Shown: positions 10,724 through 22,811 of the stretch, piece after piece | Position numbering within the stretch: position 1 is the stretch's first letter | Layout of the letters: each line of letters opens with the position of its first letter | Origin: Galeruca laticollis | Lineage: Eukaryota > Arthropoda > Insecta > Coleoptera > Chrysomelidae | Direction of reading: 5' to 3' | Assembly (NCBI GenBank): GCA_963921935.1 | Contig: OY998180.1 | Coordinates: forward strand, 109,498,183 to 109,562,182 | DNA length: 64,000 nt | Notes under the pieces: model-generated | Seen by the model: only the letters and a program-made list of their open reading frames with translations | Told to the model about the DNA's origin: nothing | Database searches by the model: none | Made by a program: the position numbers and the translations under genes

Positions 10724-11649
10724 TTTTTTGAAATTTGTAAATTTTGTCATCTTCTTGTCCAGTTTTTTCTGGCAGTTTTGAAAACTGATTTTCCTATTAA
10801 TATCCCTTAATTGTATATATGGTCGTGTCCTACGCATGCATAAAATTACCTCGAATGGTAGTGAGGTGTTGGGAAAGGAAGCTAAAGTTTTCTCAGCTAA
10901 ATGATGGAAAATACTTTTTTCCTTACTTAAGGAGGAGCCATTAATTTGGTAGAATTCAGTTTCCATTTTTTAGCAACTTCCCACAATTCTTGCGTCGGGT
11001 TTAACAGTGAACCTCTTGATAGAATTTCCAACCATTGAGGAGCCTCGTATGAAGTAAGCTGTTTCGTAGGTGTTCCCAAAGTGGGGTATTTATTCCTGAA
11101 TCTATAAGCCACATACCCGGCAATGTATCTTAAAGCCTCCATATTTATTTGTTCTTTTATTTCAAATTTGTCCATAATATTTAGTACTTTATCAGAAATT
11201 ATTTCGTTCTCGAAATATATTGGTTCCACAAAACCATTTGGATCAGAAACAAGTTTTTCTTCGTCAGTTTTTTCTTCCACTATATCGGGTGGTGATAGTT
11301 TGGACAATATTGTTTGTGTAAAACAAATTCCTTCTGCCTCCTTGCTGGTTTGCTTTAATACACTTACCAAGGAGGATCCTCAGTCTCCATCGCATTCCGA
11401 TTTTCTGTGAAAATAGCAACGGAGTTTTTTCCAAGTATATACCATCTCAACCTGTACTCAAAATCCATCGGTGACAGATGATCATTGGGACCTCCTATTC
11501 TCCGGATATAAGAAAAAAAATTCTCTAGAACATCTTGGTTCAATCGCGATGTTAAAATGTATTTGATCCCATATTTATTTTCCAAATAAGAAAACATCTC
11601 TAAAATAGACTTATTATTAACTATTATACCTTTTTGAAATTGTATAATA
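10724..11649 (-). pseudogene. P-element (THAP9-like) transposase, C-terminal part
   Basis: Reverse-strand coding runs from the I-clade insertion site at 11649 leftward. It begins at FQKGIIVNNKS, which directly continues the protein broken off at 16909. The block SRLNQDVLENFFSYIRRIGG is the P-element C-terminal signature, followed by FEYRLRWYILGK. A frameshift lies near 11365, where the sequence TTGGTAAGTG also resembles a splice donor. Then comes MEALRYIAGYVAYRF, a second shift near 10930, and a C-terminal block with EVILCMRRTRPYIQLRDIN. The pieces match the tail of THAP9/P transposases. The gene is split by a retrotransposon and frameshifted, so it is dead. Confidence 0.85.
11639..11649 (+). 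repeat. Target-site duplication (left) of I-clade element
   Basis: ATTGTATAATA, repeated at 16909-16919 just after the A tail. Up to two more A residues on the left could belong to it. Confidence 0.9.
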
Positions 11650-11960
11650 GGAGTCGGCCCTGATCGAAAACTACACAACGTGTTTTTAAAATCAGCTCCA
11701 AGAAATTCGTACATCACAGTGAAATATCATAAATAATTTAAATAAAAACAGTATACAAGTGATCATAACTACATAGTGAATGACACGGACTAACAAAGTA
11801 AGCCTAAATTTGCTTTTTTATTAAGAAATTGTGTTATATTTCAACATAAACACATTCATTCAATAACAATTAAAACCGGTATCGTACCATTTACCAGCCT
11901 TATCAGTTGGGTCCGATGCGGGACAGAGCCGTATTCAGGCAAAACGAACCTTAGCGGAAC

Positions 11961-13449
11961 ATGGAAACCGACAATATTATAACCAGCGACAACATCAATA
12001 ATCAGTCACCTTTATCTCAACATGTACCTTCAGCTCAACACTCAATTCCAACTCAACATTCAACGATACCAAAACAACAAGTCTTACCTCAACCTCCACC
12101 TTCATCTCAACCTTCGTACTCCAAAGTAGCTAGCCAACCTCAACAACCTACCATACCCACTTTCCCATCTAAACTTCAAGCCATCGTTTTTAGTTCTCTA
12201 AACAATATTAAATTAGAAGAATATCTCCTGGCTATTGGCTCCACGATAAGTCCGAAAAACATATTATTCACATCTAGAATCTCAAACAATCGGATATGTA
12301 TTTACCTCTCAAGTAAGGAAATCGTAGATGATTTTATCATTAAACATGATGGGCGCATAAAGATCAATAACGAAGTGATACAAGCACGCAGACTTATCAC
12401 ACCAAACGAAAGGCTACTTTTATCCAATGTATGTCCCACCATTCCACACGACGTACTACAGAGGGAACTTCAACAACTCGGCTTCAAGCTGTCTTCTGCA
12501 ATTTCCTTTTTAAGAATAGGCACCACCAACCCCGACTATAAACACATATTCAGTTTCAGGAGGCAAGTATACATTGTACCTCCCACAATTCCAATACCAG
12601 ACTCAGTTTTGATAACTTATGATGACACCACATACCGTATTTTTCTCGCTGTAGATAATTTGTGTTATCATTGCAAACAACATGGTCACTTATCTAGCAC
12701 TTGCACTTCAAAGTTGCCTCCTCAACCAACAGACGACACTTCTTCACCAAACTCAACAACTACAACCAGTCAATCTACTCTAAACTCAGTAAACGAGCAA
12801 AGCGCTAAAGCCACTAACAGATATATCTTCAATTTCAACCACCATGCCCATCGAAGCAAATATAACAACAGCTACCACAGCTTCGAATATCACTCACCTT
12901 GCTGAAACACATGGCATCAAAAGATCCCTAGAAATAATATCAAATTCTCCACAAACATCGACGGCTACTGACATCGAAAACCCAAAAAATAAAGCAGCTT
13001 CGAAAAGAAATATTACCGAAATCATAACACCTCCTTCCGATACTACAACATCTTACACAAGCTTCAGTAAACCAGATGCAAAACTCAAAAAAGCGAAATC
13101 CACTTCTAAATCAACTATCATACTGGAAAATCAAATGGCACCTATCAAAGAATTATTCGACAATGAAACTCAAATAATATCTTTCGAACAAACAATCGAC
13201 TTTTTTGAGAACGTACAAGGATCAGTGGACCCTCTCAGTACAGCAAAAGATTATACCTCTGATATACTAGAACTATTACAACTCTTAACCAAAATACATT
13301 CATATACCTCTGACCGCCAAATAAAGACCAAATGCACTAAAACAAAAAAGAGAATTATGAAACAACTGAAGCTTTTAAAATCAGGTGAAGATGCCGAATC
13401 TGACGTTTCCCTTGCCACATCTCAGGAATCCCTAACAGAACTTGCATAA
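11961..13449 (+). pseudogene. LINE ORF1 (Gag-like, one CCHC knuckle)
   Basis: The ATG at 11961 opens a Pro/Gln/Ser-rich N-terminus. The middle part has LEEYLLAIGSTISPKNILFTSRISNNRICIYL and RRLITPNERLLLSNVCPTIP. A zinc knuckle follows at about 12660-12710 (CYHCKQHGHLSSTC, spacing C-x2-C-x4-H-x4-C). A frameshift near 12830 moves the C-terminal 200 residues to another frame (12844-13449), with a Lys-rich region and a LFDNETQIISFEQTIDFFENV segment. That segment is shared with the copy at 43798-44229. ORF1 proteins bind element RNA. ORF2 overlaps its end by 8 bases. Confidence 0.85.
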
Positions 13450-16400
13450 TATTATCTTCAATTTATTGCAATGGAACATAAATGGGTTTTACACCCATTA
13501 TGAAATGCTCAAAATACTTATACACGAAACTTCACCATCAATTATTTGTCTTCAAGAAACTAATTTCAAAGGACAACACAATCACAACTTCAACAATTAT
13601 TCCTGTTTTTACAGAAACAGAAACAACGCGGGAAAAGCAAGCGGAGGCGTAGCCATCTATGTAAATACTTCATACGAAGCACACAATATAACACTTAATA
13701 CAAACTTAGAAGCAATAGCAATTTCTATCAAAATTCCTCAAACAATTAATATCTGCAACATATATATCCCTCCTGATCAAGTAATTACCTCACAAGACAT
13801 CACTAACATTTTGTCACAAGTTCCATCACCTCTAATTTTACTGGGTGATTTTAATAGCCACAATCCTATTTGGGGATCAACAGGTTTTAACGCAAAAGGC
13901 AGAACAATCGGAAACATCCTAGATGCACATAATCTAAATATTTTAAATGACGGTAGGCCTACAAGAGTTAATGTTCACACAAGCACGAAATCAGCAATCG
14001 ATTTATCAATATGCCATCCAACTATCTCACCTCTAATTTCCTGGGACACTATACCATATTTATATGGAAGCGACCATTATCCAATCAAAATCACGATTTC
14101 CGATCAAAACTCCGTCACTACATACCCTACTGTTTCAAAATGGAAAATAAAACATGCTGATTGGCCAAATTTCAGTAATTACATTGAAGAAAACGTCGCT
14201 CTACTTCCCGTCAATCTAGAAAACGATAACATCGACAACATTTTGAACGCATTCACAAAAATTATCACCGATGCAGCAGAAAAATTTATAGGAAAAACAA
14301 AAGCACTAAAAAAACATACACCATTGCCGTGGTGGAATACTGAATGCGATAAAGCTATTAAACAATACAAAGCGTCATTTAATAAATTAAAACGAAATAA
14401 ATCACTGGGGAACCTAGTAGACTATAAGAGAAGAAGAGCCCAAGCAAGATACATTACAAAGAATGCTAGAAAAAACTCCTGGAAAGCGTTCGCATCCAAC
14501 ATAAACAGCTCTACACCTTTAAGTACCGTGTGGCAAAATCTAAGAAAAATATTAGGAAAAAACAAATTTACAAAAATTCCTTTTATAGCTCACAACAATA
14601 GCACAGTCTCAAATAACGAAGACATGACCGAATTATTTGCAACACATTTTGAGCACAACTCGAGCAACTCAAACTACTCACAAGAATTTCTGGAATTTAA
14701 AACTACTAAAGAAGCCGAATTCTTAGATTACGATGACCATGACAACAACATACTTAATATCCCGTTAACTATAGACGAACTCAATTTTTCCTTAGACACA
14801 ACCAAAAATTCTGCCCCAGGACCTGATAATATTCCATTAATCTTTCTCCAAAAACTCCCTCATATTGCCAAGTCATACCTTCTCCAAATATTCAACCTAA
14901 TCTGGACAAAAAAATATTTTCCCATCCACGTGGTCACAGGCAATCGTCATACCCATACCAAAGGCAAACTACCCAAGAACTAAGTTAACTTCATACCGAC
15001 CAATATCTCTTACCAACGCACTAAGCAAAATAATGGAAACAATCATAAACAAAAGACTATTGTGGACATTAGAAGACAGAAACCTTTTAATACAAGAACA
15101 AAGCGGTTTCCGTCAAAACAGGTCAATTCCAAACTAGTCAAAGGCAGGTTATATGCTGACGATTTGGTAATATTCTCCAAAGGTAAGAACATCGACTCAA
15201 TTCAGAAACACATCCAAGAAACATTAAACCAACTTCAAAACTGGTCTAAACTCACGGGACTGCAATTTTCAACAGAAAAGACCAAATGCATATTATTTTC
15301 TAGAAAACACAATCCTGTGTCTCCTGAACTCAAACTTAACAACATTTCCCTAAACTATGTCGATAACATCAGATTTCTTGGAATGATTGTTGACAAAAAA
15401 CTCAGCTGGAAGAAACACATACTACATATTAAAAAATCATGCCAAAACGGTATAAACCTTATGAAAACACTCTCAAGCAAATCCTGGGGATCTGACTCTA
15501 CCTGTCTAATGCACATATATAAAACACTCATTCGCTCAAAGATAGACTACGGCTCTATAGTATACGCAACAGCTAAAAAAACTACTCTTAACCAACTCGA
15601 AACCATTCAAAACACAGCACTAAGAATAGCAACAGGAGCATTCTGTTCAAGTCCAATAAAAAGCCTACAGTCCGAAACCGGGGAACCTTCTCTACAACTC
15701 CGGAGAAAATACCTTGCCGCTTCATACGCACTATCCATCAGCACAAACCAGCAGAATCCAGTCTACATTAACATACTGACCAAGCACTACAAAACTTTAC
15801 ATTCGGCAAATATCAAAACAGACCCACCATTCTATGCAAGAGCTAGTAAAATTCTCACAGAACTCCAAATCAAACGTCCCCGCTTCCTTTCCAACAAAAA
15901 ATTAAAACTCCCCCTCCATGGTCGATCAATATCCCTCCCAGCGACACTTCACTGTGCAAATTTAACAAATTAGAAACCCCCCATACCCTAATTAGGAAAA
16001 CATTTGCCTCCATACTTGACAAATATCCACAATTTCCCCTCGCATATACAGACGCATCCAAAACCTCTGATGGCGTAGGCGCGGCAGTGATCATGCAAAA
16101 CAGTACACTACAATTCAAGTTACCCGAAATAAGCAGCGTCTGCACTGGAGAACTATACGCCATTCTTCAAGCACTTACTCTCATAAAAACAAAAAATACT
16201 TCAAGATCCCTCATAATAACAGACTCTCTTAACTCAATCCATATTATCAATCAACTTTATCCCACACATCCAATAGCCCTCCAAATTAAAGTCGAATTAT
16301 CGCAGTTGCAACATTCCAATAACTTTGTGGAAATACTTTGGGTTCCTTCTCATACTGGCCTTCAAGGAAACGAAGAAGCCGACCGCAAATCACGACAAGC

Positions 16401-16839
16401 AGCAATTAGTGAAACCGTGAGTGAAGTGCAAACGGTAGTGTATAACGACATAAAACCGCTACTTAAATCAAAAGTGCTAAAATTGTGGCAAATCGAGTGG
16501 CAATCGTCCCAATCGAAACTACGCGACGTGAAACCGGAAGTGAAACCTCGAGCGCAGCCAATAAACAAAAGATCGCTTCAAGTTAAACTGACTAGGTTAC
16601 GAATAGGCCACACCAAACTTACTCATAGTTACTTAATTACTAAAAGTGAACCCCCAAAATGTGAATTATGCAAGATCCAGCTTACTGTCAAACATTTAAT
16701 AACCGATTGCCCAAAATTCCAACAATCAAGACAAGATAACAACCTCAGCAACAATTTAGACCAAGTTCTTGGCGAAAACTGTAATACACAGAACCTTTTT
16801 AAATATCTAAGTGACATTAACATATTAACTAAACTATAA
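13442..16839 (+). pseudogene. LINE ORF2: endonuclease, RT (deleted), RNase H
   Basis: The endonuclease (13442 to about 14110) has QWNINGF, LQETN, YIPP, GDFNSHN and GSDHYPI motifs of the APE type. RT starts normally (APGPDNIP) and is frameshifted near 14930. At about 15115-15130 it jumps from QSGFRQNR straight to LVKGRLYADDLVIF. The related copy at 29301-30080 has roughly 110 residues here, including the first catalytic Asp region (FMDITKAYD). RT's YADD box and thumb follow to 15973. Another shift leads to RNase H (about 16030-16400: YTDASK, ELYAI, ITDSLNS, NEEAD). The tail is CELC...KHLITDC. The deletion and shifts make it inactive. Confidence 0.9.
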
Positions 16840-16855
16840 ACAACCTATATTTGTG

Positions 16856-16883
16856 TCGCTAATTACCCCAGTGGTAGATGCGA
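16856..16883 (+). other. 3' UTR hairpin of I-clade element
   Basis: TCGC (16856-16859) pairs with GCGA (16880-16883) and TACC (16864-16867) with GGTA (16873-16876). It lies at the same place as the hairpin at 1664-1689 but with different bases that still pair. Confidence 0.6.
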
Positions 16884-16908
16884 CTTGTTTGTAAATAAAA
16901 AAAAAAAA

Positions 16909-16919
16909 ATTGTATAATA
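16909..16919 (+). repeat. Target-site duplication (right) of I-clade element
   Basis: ATTGTATAATA after the A tail, identical to 11639-11649. Confidence 0.9.
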
Positions 16920-18719
16920 TTTTTATGATTTCCCACCCTAATTGAAGACATTAAATTGGTCATATCATTCAATACTTTAGTTTGCTGTTCTTCATTTGTA
17001 CCAAATGCATTTCTTGTCGGGCAGTTTCCTTCAAATTTTACTCTAGAATTGAAAAGATCAAACCAGTCATTACATATTTGGACAAATTTTGCGGCATTTT
17101 CCCAGTCAGAATTTTTGGGCATAAGTCCTTTTTCTCCACAATATTCGATGGCTTTCGCTGTTGTGTTTGATAAAAGTTGAGCTGCAGGTCGTACTCTTTG
17201 CCTCATTGATCTTTTCAAATTAAGATATTGTTCAGTTAATTTATGAGCTAATGTTAATTCGGAAGTGGATATATTCAACAAGGCTTGAAAATAATCAATA
17301 TTAATCACATAATTATTGTCCATAACTAAGGCATGATCAAGAACGTGATTTCGGATTAATTTTAATAAATGAGGAACATCAGCATACACAAATATTTTCA
17401 TAGAGTTATCACATGGGTGATTAAACGAGCAATTTTTAATATGGCTTACTTTTAATTCCGACCACAGGCCTACATTTCCTGCCCCCATATCACTGCAAGT
17501 TGCCACTACTGTAAAATTTGCATCAAATAATTTTGAAATGATCTCATTTAAAATGCCCTTGGTCATTGGTTGATCAAATTGGTAATAGATGGGCTGTTTC
17601 CAGTTGTAAAACAATCCTCGTACCATACATGTTTGCGCAGCTTTATGGGATCCTATAACTTGCTGGATTTTTTTATCAATATCAACTTTATTTGAAATGT
17701 AAACCTCGTCAAATGATAAAACGCATATACAATCAACTTCAGTTAATTCAGCAGATTTTTTCTTCATTAAACGAATGACCTGTTTTAAAATTCCCTGTCT
17801 ACAATCAAACGTAGAAACCCACTTTCTCAAAGTCGATAATGCTGGCAAAGGGTAATTATTTGCCCTTAAATACCTATAGGCTTTTGGACTGACACTACGA
17901 AGTGGAACAGCGGAGGCAATGTCTTCAGGTGTCCAACGAAATTTTCTATTGTTCTCAGGGTCCAATAATTTCTTTATTTGCCCAGGCGTGAAAACAGTTG
18001 ATAATATGTTTTCGTATTTTTGAGATGCCGCATCGCCCACTTCTTTCACTTGCTTTGTAAGTTTCTTGTTCTGTTCTTCCAATAATTTAATTTTTTCGCG
18101 CAATTCTTCTATTGCAACTAGTCCATTAGTTCTAGAATAATATATTAAATTAGTTGATTAAACGCAATGTTATATAATTTAACTTACTCAAAATCTTGAA
18201 TGTCAGAATCCATTACATCAATATTTCTAGTTTGAAAAGTTTCCTTCGTTTCCTCTCTGGAGGTCGATGATTGAAATTCAAGATTTTTCTTTAATAAATC
18301 TGTTGCAAGAGCTTTTTGGTCTCTTTTTATGCATCGTGCTTGCCTCTCTTTATTTATAACTGCTTTGTAGGAAGAACCTGGTAGATGTAAAGTAGGCATA
18401 GCGTCACACCTTAAAGTTCGGCTGTTTTTTGGATTATATTGCAACAGTCTTTGCCTAAGAGGAATTTCAAAGCCACTTTGCTCAAAGTGTATGGAACAGA
18501 TTCGTGCTAAATAAAATAAAATCAAAATATACATAAAAAGATACATACTAAATTCAAGTATTAACTAACCGTGTTTTAAATTAATTTTGTCATTCCTTCG
18601 GCACACATTTATCCACTGTTTCGATAAATCCTCATTTTATGGAAATCTGAAGTATTTCACATCAAAACCTTTAGTTTTTTATTTGTGTTTTTACAAGTGG
18701 CTACAGCACAACCCGGCAT
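16909..18719 (-). pseudogene. P-element transposase, N-terminal part with THAP domain
   Basis: The gene reads leftward with three exons. Exon 1 (18719-18570) starts MPGCAVATCKN, the THAP C2CH start, but has a frameshift after the first lysines and a TAA. The intron 18569-18507 (63 bp) is GT-AG. Exon 2 (18506-18188) has ICSIHFE, the Cys-His end of the THAP domain, and DAMPTLHLP. The intron 18187-18132 (56 bp, GTAAGT...TTCTAG) keeps the frame. Exon 3 runs to 16909. It has a coiled coil (EKIKLLEEQNKKL), then FTPGQIKKLL, WTPEDIASAVPLR, SFDEV and CSDMGAGNVGLW, the latter two carrying likely catalytic Asps. The protein is cut at 16909 by the I-clade insertion and resumes at 11649. Only exon 1 is damaged in this half. 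Confidence 0.88.
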
Positions 18720-19038
18720 TTTAATTTCGTTTTGCAGATTATCACAAAACAAAAACAACGTAATATTATAAAACACTATTAAATAACATCAATGAAATTC
18801 CAAATAAACGAATCAACTCAAGTAAAATTGAAATTAAAACTAACAGCACGTTGTATTGCATGAAAATACAATGAATCGAAAGACTGGTGAGAGGTGGGTG
18901 TAAATTTCTGATTCCCGCGTGACGTAACTGCGCGGATCGGACGCAATTTGGAGTAGAAATCAGCATACCGTGGTAAGTGTATCGTGCATACATATATATA
19001 TTGCTGCATCCTCACAAATATTTCTAAATTATATATAC

Positions 19039-19041
<3 letters not shown>
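18720..19041. other. P-element 5' flank, no gene
   Basis: Sequence upstream of the THAP start codon. It should hold the P-element promoter and terminal repeat, but I could not identify an inverted-repeat partner on the other side. A GC-richer patch with TGACGTAACTGCGCGGATC lies near 18920. Confidence 0.35.

Positions 19042-19117
<76 letters not shown>
19042..19117. repeat. (TA)n microsatellite
   Basis: About 75 bp of TA repeat. The long Ile-Tyr frames across it are repeat artefacts. Confidence 0.97.
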
Positions 19118-19120
<3 letters not shown>

Positions 19121-19178
19121 TTTCTTCAACCTTCTTGAATAATTTATTTTTCTAATTCTTGGGTATTAGGTTGTGTAT

Positions 19179-19862
19179 AGGGCTTTTCGGAAACGGTAAT
19201 CTTAGATCAGATAGATCACTTATCAGCTGATTGTGGATTCTAACCAAGAACGAGATTTTTATCAGAGTTTCCGAACGACGCGCGTTCTGTTTTGTGTGGA
19301 AATGTCAAATTTAATACTTAACAAAAACTTTTTATTTGTATTACTTTAGTTTCGTGGGTTGATTTTTCATGTACTTCTCTCCATTCTCATCTTGTAAAGT
19401 TTTAATTTGTTTTCACTCATCGTTGACGCTAAATTTTAATACCAACAAGCTATTTTTTATATCGAAAAGCCAAAAATTATAAAAACCTCAAGTCTGAGCA
19501 ATTTGCTAACTACGTGGCTAAAAACACTTAATAACATTTTATTTAAAGAAAAAAAGAAAATTTTAATACCAATAAGCTCTTTTTTATATTGAAAAGTCAA
19601 AAAGTACAAAAACCGCAAGCCTCAGCAGCCTGCCCACTACTAGGCTTAAAGAATTAATAACATTTTAGCTTGAAGAAAACAAAAACAAACATCAGCTGAT
19701 CGCATTTACCCACCGATGTACTAAGGTAGAAAGGATCCAAACATATATTATGATCCGCTCAGTTCGTTCAGTTTCCGAACGTGAGTGAACGTGATCCGGA
19801 TTACTTTCCGAACGTTCAGATCATGAACGGGTTATCCTGATCATTAGTTTCCGAAAAGCCCT
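19179..19862. mobile_element. Non-autonomous TIR element (MITE-like)
   Basis: The perfect 16-bp terminal inverted repeat AGGGCTTTTCGGAAAC occurs at 19179-19194 and, inverted, at 19847-19862. It is flanked by TAT on both sides (19176-19178, 19863-19865), a possible 3-bp target duplication. TTTCCGAACG-type motifs recur near both ends. An internal segment of about 120 bp (GCTAAATTTTAATACC..., near 19430) is duplicated at about 19558. No transposase is encoded. The superfamily is not clear from these ends. Confidence 0.85.
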
Positions 19863-19889
19863 TATGTAATTAATTAAAAACATTTTGTT

Positions 19890-19942
19890 GTCACTGACGT
19901 TTCGTCCCTTGGTTAGGAACTTTCTCAAAGTTTATTCATGAC
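19890..19942 (-). ncRNA. Hammerhead-like remnant in Penelope-like tail
   Basis: Reverse strand: stem I parts GUC/GAC and ACU/AGU, stem II GUUCC/GGGAC (one G-U), then GAAACGUC with predicted cleavage after GUC. The usual CUGAUGA strand is replaced by UUGAGAAA, so this is either a decayed ribozyme or a chance fold. Its position beside a GIY-YIG domain fits known Penelope-like elements. Confidence 0.4.
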
Positions 19943-20002
19943 GGAATCGTTTCATTGTTTACAGATTAAAATTGAAAAACATATGTACAATAGGTAAAAA
20001 AA

Positions 20003-20294
20003 CTATTTTATTAAATTATGATAAATCTGACTTAAGTTTTTAACATCTTGTTTATCGTTTACTGCATTTTGTTCCTTTTTAATGTGCACCATTTCTTTAA
20101 TTGTTAATTTTTTGTAGTTTGAATCCTGAGCTAGGATGTTTGTGTTTTTAAAATCAAACTCATGTTTTTCATTGCTTTCATGTTTGTGGAAAGCTCTGGA
20201 AGCATTTTTAGTATATTTGTGGCCATTTAATCTGTTTTCTAGGGTCTGTGTGGCCATTCCTATGTATTTTTTTGGACAGTCTAGACATGGTATA

Positions 20295-20299
<5 letters not shown>
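20003..20299 (-). pseudogene. Penelope-like GIY-YIG endonuclease, N-terminally clipped
   Basis: Reading from 20299, the protein begins YSIPCLDCPKKYIGMATQTL, the conserved Penelope-type endonuclease start with two Cys before the YIG. It continues with NRLNGHKYTKN, FHKHESNEKHEFDF and a closing KKLTIKEMVHIKKEQNAVN, ending at a stop at 20003. The GIY-YIG domain nicks target DNA. About 98 residues are open. The upstream reverse transcriptase is absent because the sequence turns into (TA)n at 20298, so the gene is a fragment. Confidence 0.75.

Positions 20300-20367
<68 letters not shown>
20298..20367. repeat. (TA)n microsatellite
   Basis: About 70 bp of TA repeat directly truncating the Penelope-like coding sequence. 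Confidence 0.97.
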
Positions 20368-22748
20368 GAGAGTGTGCTACTTTATTTATATAATGCCCAC
20401 GTTGGGGAGCAAGTTAAATATGATTAACTATGATTATTTTATGTTATTTATGTGTGAATGTTTAATATATTTATAATATGATGTTTGAATATGAATTGAA
20501 TTTAAAATGAATTGATATTTTGTTACAATTAAAAACCTTACACTCTTGGGCTTGCTAACTTATATATATTTTACCTGTAATTCCACCTATTTATTATGCT
20601 ATTTAGTAGCATGTAGTTTATTTGATTCCTATACTTTTATTACCTCGGCTGCTCTTATTCATTCACTACTCTTTAACTCAGTAGGGTTCTGGGCATATTA
20701 TAATAAAATCAACCTTACTTATCAATTGAATATATTTATGTTACTTATTAAAAGATAGAAAAAATATTTTAAAAAACATTGAACATTACTCATATGTAAA
20801 ATATTATTGACTCTTTATTTTACTGTTGGATTCATATACCTCTTATGTGTAAAAATAAATGATTATCCTTTATTATTTCTTAAAATTCTTTTATTATAAA
20901 TAAAATAATGGTTTTCCTATATATATCCAAATTTCCACATTAAACAAACTTTCTGTATATTATAAAAAAAATCATTCTCTTTGAAAGACGACTTTTGCAG
21001 ACTCATTTGCATAACTTGGGTGAACCGTTTGTAAACGATAGATTTCTTAGAAATTATACGACCACCTGCGTTTAAAATTGTTCAACTATTGTAAACTTTT
21101 TTCTGCTTGTTTTCTAAATAGGATTATTTGAAATATTTTAAAATACTATTTTAGTTTTATTCGGTACGTGAAATTGAAAACATATCTGAAATATACATCT
21201 ACTCAAATTTGATCTTTTTAAAACATTATTTACCGTATTACAACAATTGTGTAGGTAATAAAAAAAAGCTGAAATTAGTTGTGGTTTGTTGTTTAGTGGA
21301 AAGTTTTATATATATGATTGGAGAAAATTCAACATGACAGAAATTATACATTTATCTACAAATTTTATAATGGTAAGTTTTTTTATTATTACGTTTCTTG
21401 GTATATTATAATCATTTTAAAGAAAAAACTTTTACTACCAGGTGTTTCTGATTTTAAATTTCACTTTATTATTTGGTACCAAATATTTAATTAAAACACA
21501 CCACAGACCTTGTTCTTTTTGCTGAAATGATGTCTTCAGTTGGATTCATCCATGACGCTTTCCCGCCTTAGGTGGTAATCTTCCTCCTTGTAATTATCTG
21601 ATGATAATCATTATTCTGCTTTATGTAGTTTCAAAGAAATTCGTCCTTGCACTTGATTTTAATTATTAGTTAATTTTTTATAGTTTAATTTATACCTATT
21701 TACACTTATTACTTAAATTTTTTTATTACAAAGAAACTGGATCACTTTACATTGCTTCTTGCTTATCCAACAACTAACGCCTAACTCACTATTCCGCGGT
21801 CTTTTTCATCTGCCAAACCCTTTCTATTTTATAACCGGAAGCTGGCGATGTTCTAGAAAATTCTTTGATTATAGTTCACCTGTCACTTTGTTTATTATTG
21901 TTTTTATTGTTTTTCTGACTTAAACTTATTGTAAACTATTGTTTTTTATTCATTATAAACTTATTGTCCTTGATTAATTCACTAACATCTTATTATTATT
22001 GTCTTTTTTCATGTTATTGTTTATTTGAGATGTTCCGATTGGTCAATGCAATTATATTATTTTTGTATTTCCTACAACCTAAATATTTACACAATATACA
22101 TGGATACAATTCACTTCTTATTATGTTTGATATTATTACCTTTATACATATAAATTAGGTCGGTAATCATTTATTTTTATTCTTGTATTTCATATTCAAA
22201 TACATTTTATGTTGGTATACTTATCTCAACTGTTATATTTCGTATAGGTTTATTGACATTTCCTATAATTTCAGTTTCCTACTTATTATTATATTTCCTA
22301 TATATTTTTATGATTAACTAACATATCTTGTTTATATATTTTACTAATTCTAAATGTCATTTATTGTTCAATCATTGTAGCATTGTTGATTTTATTATGC
22401 CATCCTATTTATTCTTTAAATATAAACAGATGCTCTGGGTGTCTAAAATTCCGTGCAGCGTTACGTTATTTTATTGATCTGCGTTTACTTGTTAGGTTCT
22501 GTCTAAGGTTGTTTTTTTTTTAAATTACAGAATTATATTAAAAGTGTTTTACTACTAATTGTTTATGACTTCTTTTTATATTTATTTACTTTTCTTTATG
22601 ATTATGCCCATTGATTGTACTTGATTATATTGTTATATGGATATTTTATTAATTTTGATACTTTATTTTAGAAATTATTTTTTATTGATAAATATTATTT
22701 CTTTATCCTTTATCGGGATTCTATAAATGTTATGTGCTCGTTCTATCT

Positions 22749-22752
<4 letters not shown>
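20368..22752. other. No gene seen (AT-rich)
   Basis: About 2.4 kb of AT-rich sequence between TA microsatellites with only short chance frames. ATGCCCACGTTGGGGAGC near 20395 faintly resembles the complement of a gypsy-type primer-binding region, but no LTR pair or coding domain supports it. Confidence 0.4.

Positions 22753-22811
<59 letters not shown>

Larger units (their letters stand above)
11650..16908 (+). mobile_element. I-clade LINE, near full length, nested in P element
   Basis: The 5' end begins GGAGTCGGCCC at 11650 and the 3' end is an A tail. An 11-bp target duplication flanks it. The element has a 5' UTR of about 310 bp, ORF1 with one CCHC knuckle, and ORF2 with APE-type endonuclease, RT (partly deleted), RNase H and a Cys-rich tail. 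The 3' UTR hairpin matches that of the copy at 1-1713. Length is 5.26 kb. Removing it would reconnect the two halves of the P transposase, so the P element is older. Confidence 0.92.
19118..20296 (-). mobile_element. Penelope-like element fragment between TA microsatellites
   Basis: On the reverse strand a GIY-YIG endonuclease domain starts right at the (TA)n at 20297 and ends at 20003. A hammerhead-like motif (19942-19890) and a 3' tail follow, ending at the (TA)n at 19117. The polymerase part is missing, so the copy is 5'-truncated at the microsatellite. A 684-bp TIR element (19179-19862) is inserted in the tail. Confidence 0.75.

Noticed and set aside
18970..19155. Long Ile-Tyr open frames here and at other TA tracts
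   Set aside because: They are translations of (TA)n and carry no protein evidence.
20380..20420. Gypsy-type primer-binding site on the reverse strand
   Set aside because: Match is partial and no LTR or coding region accompanies it.
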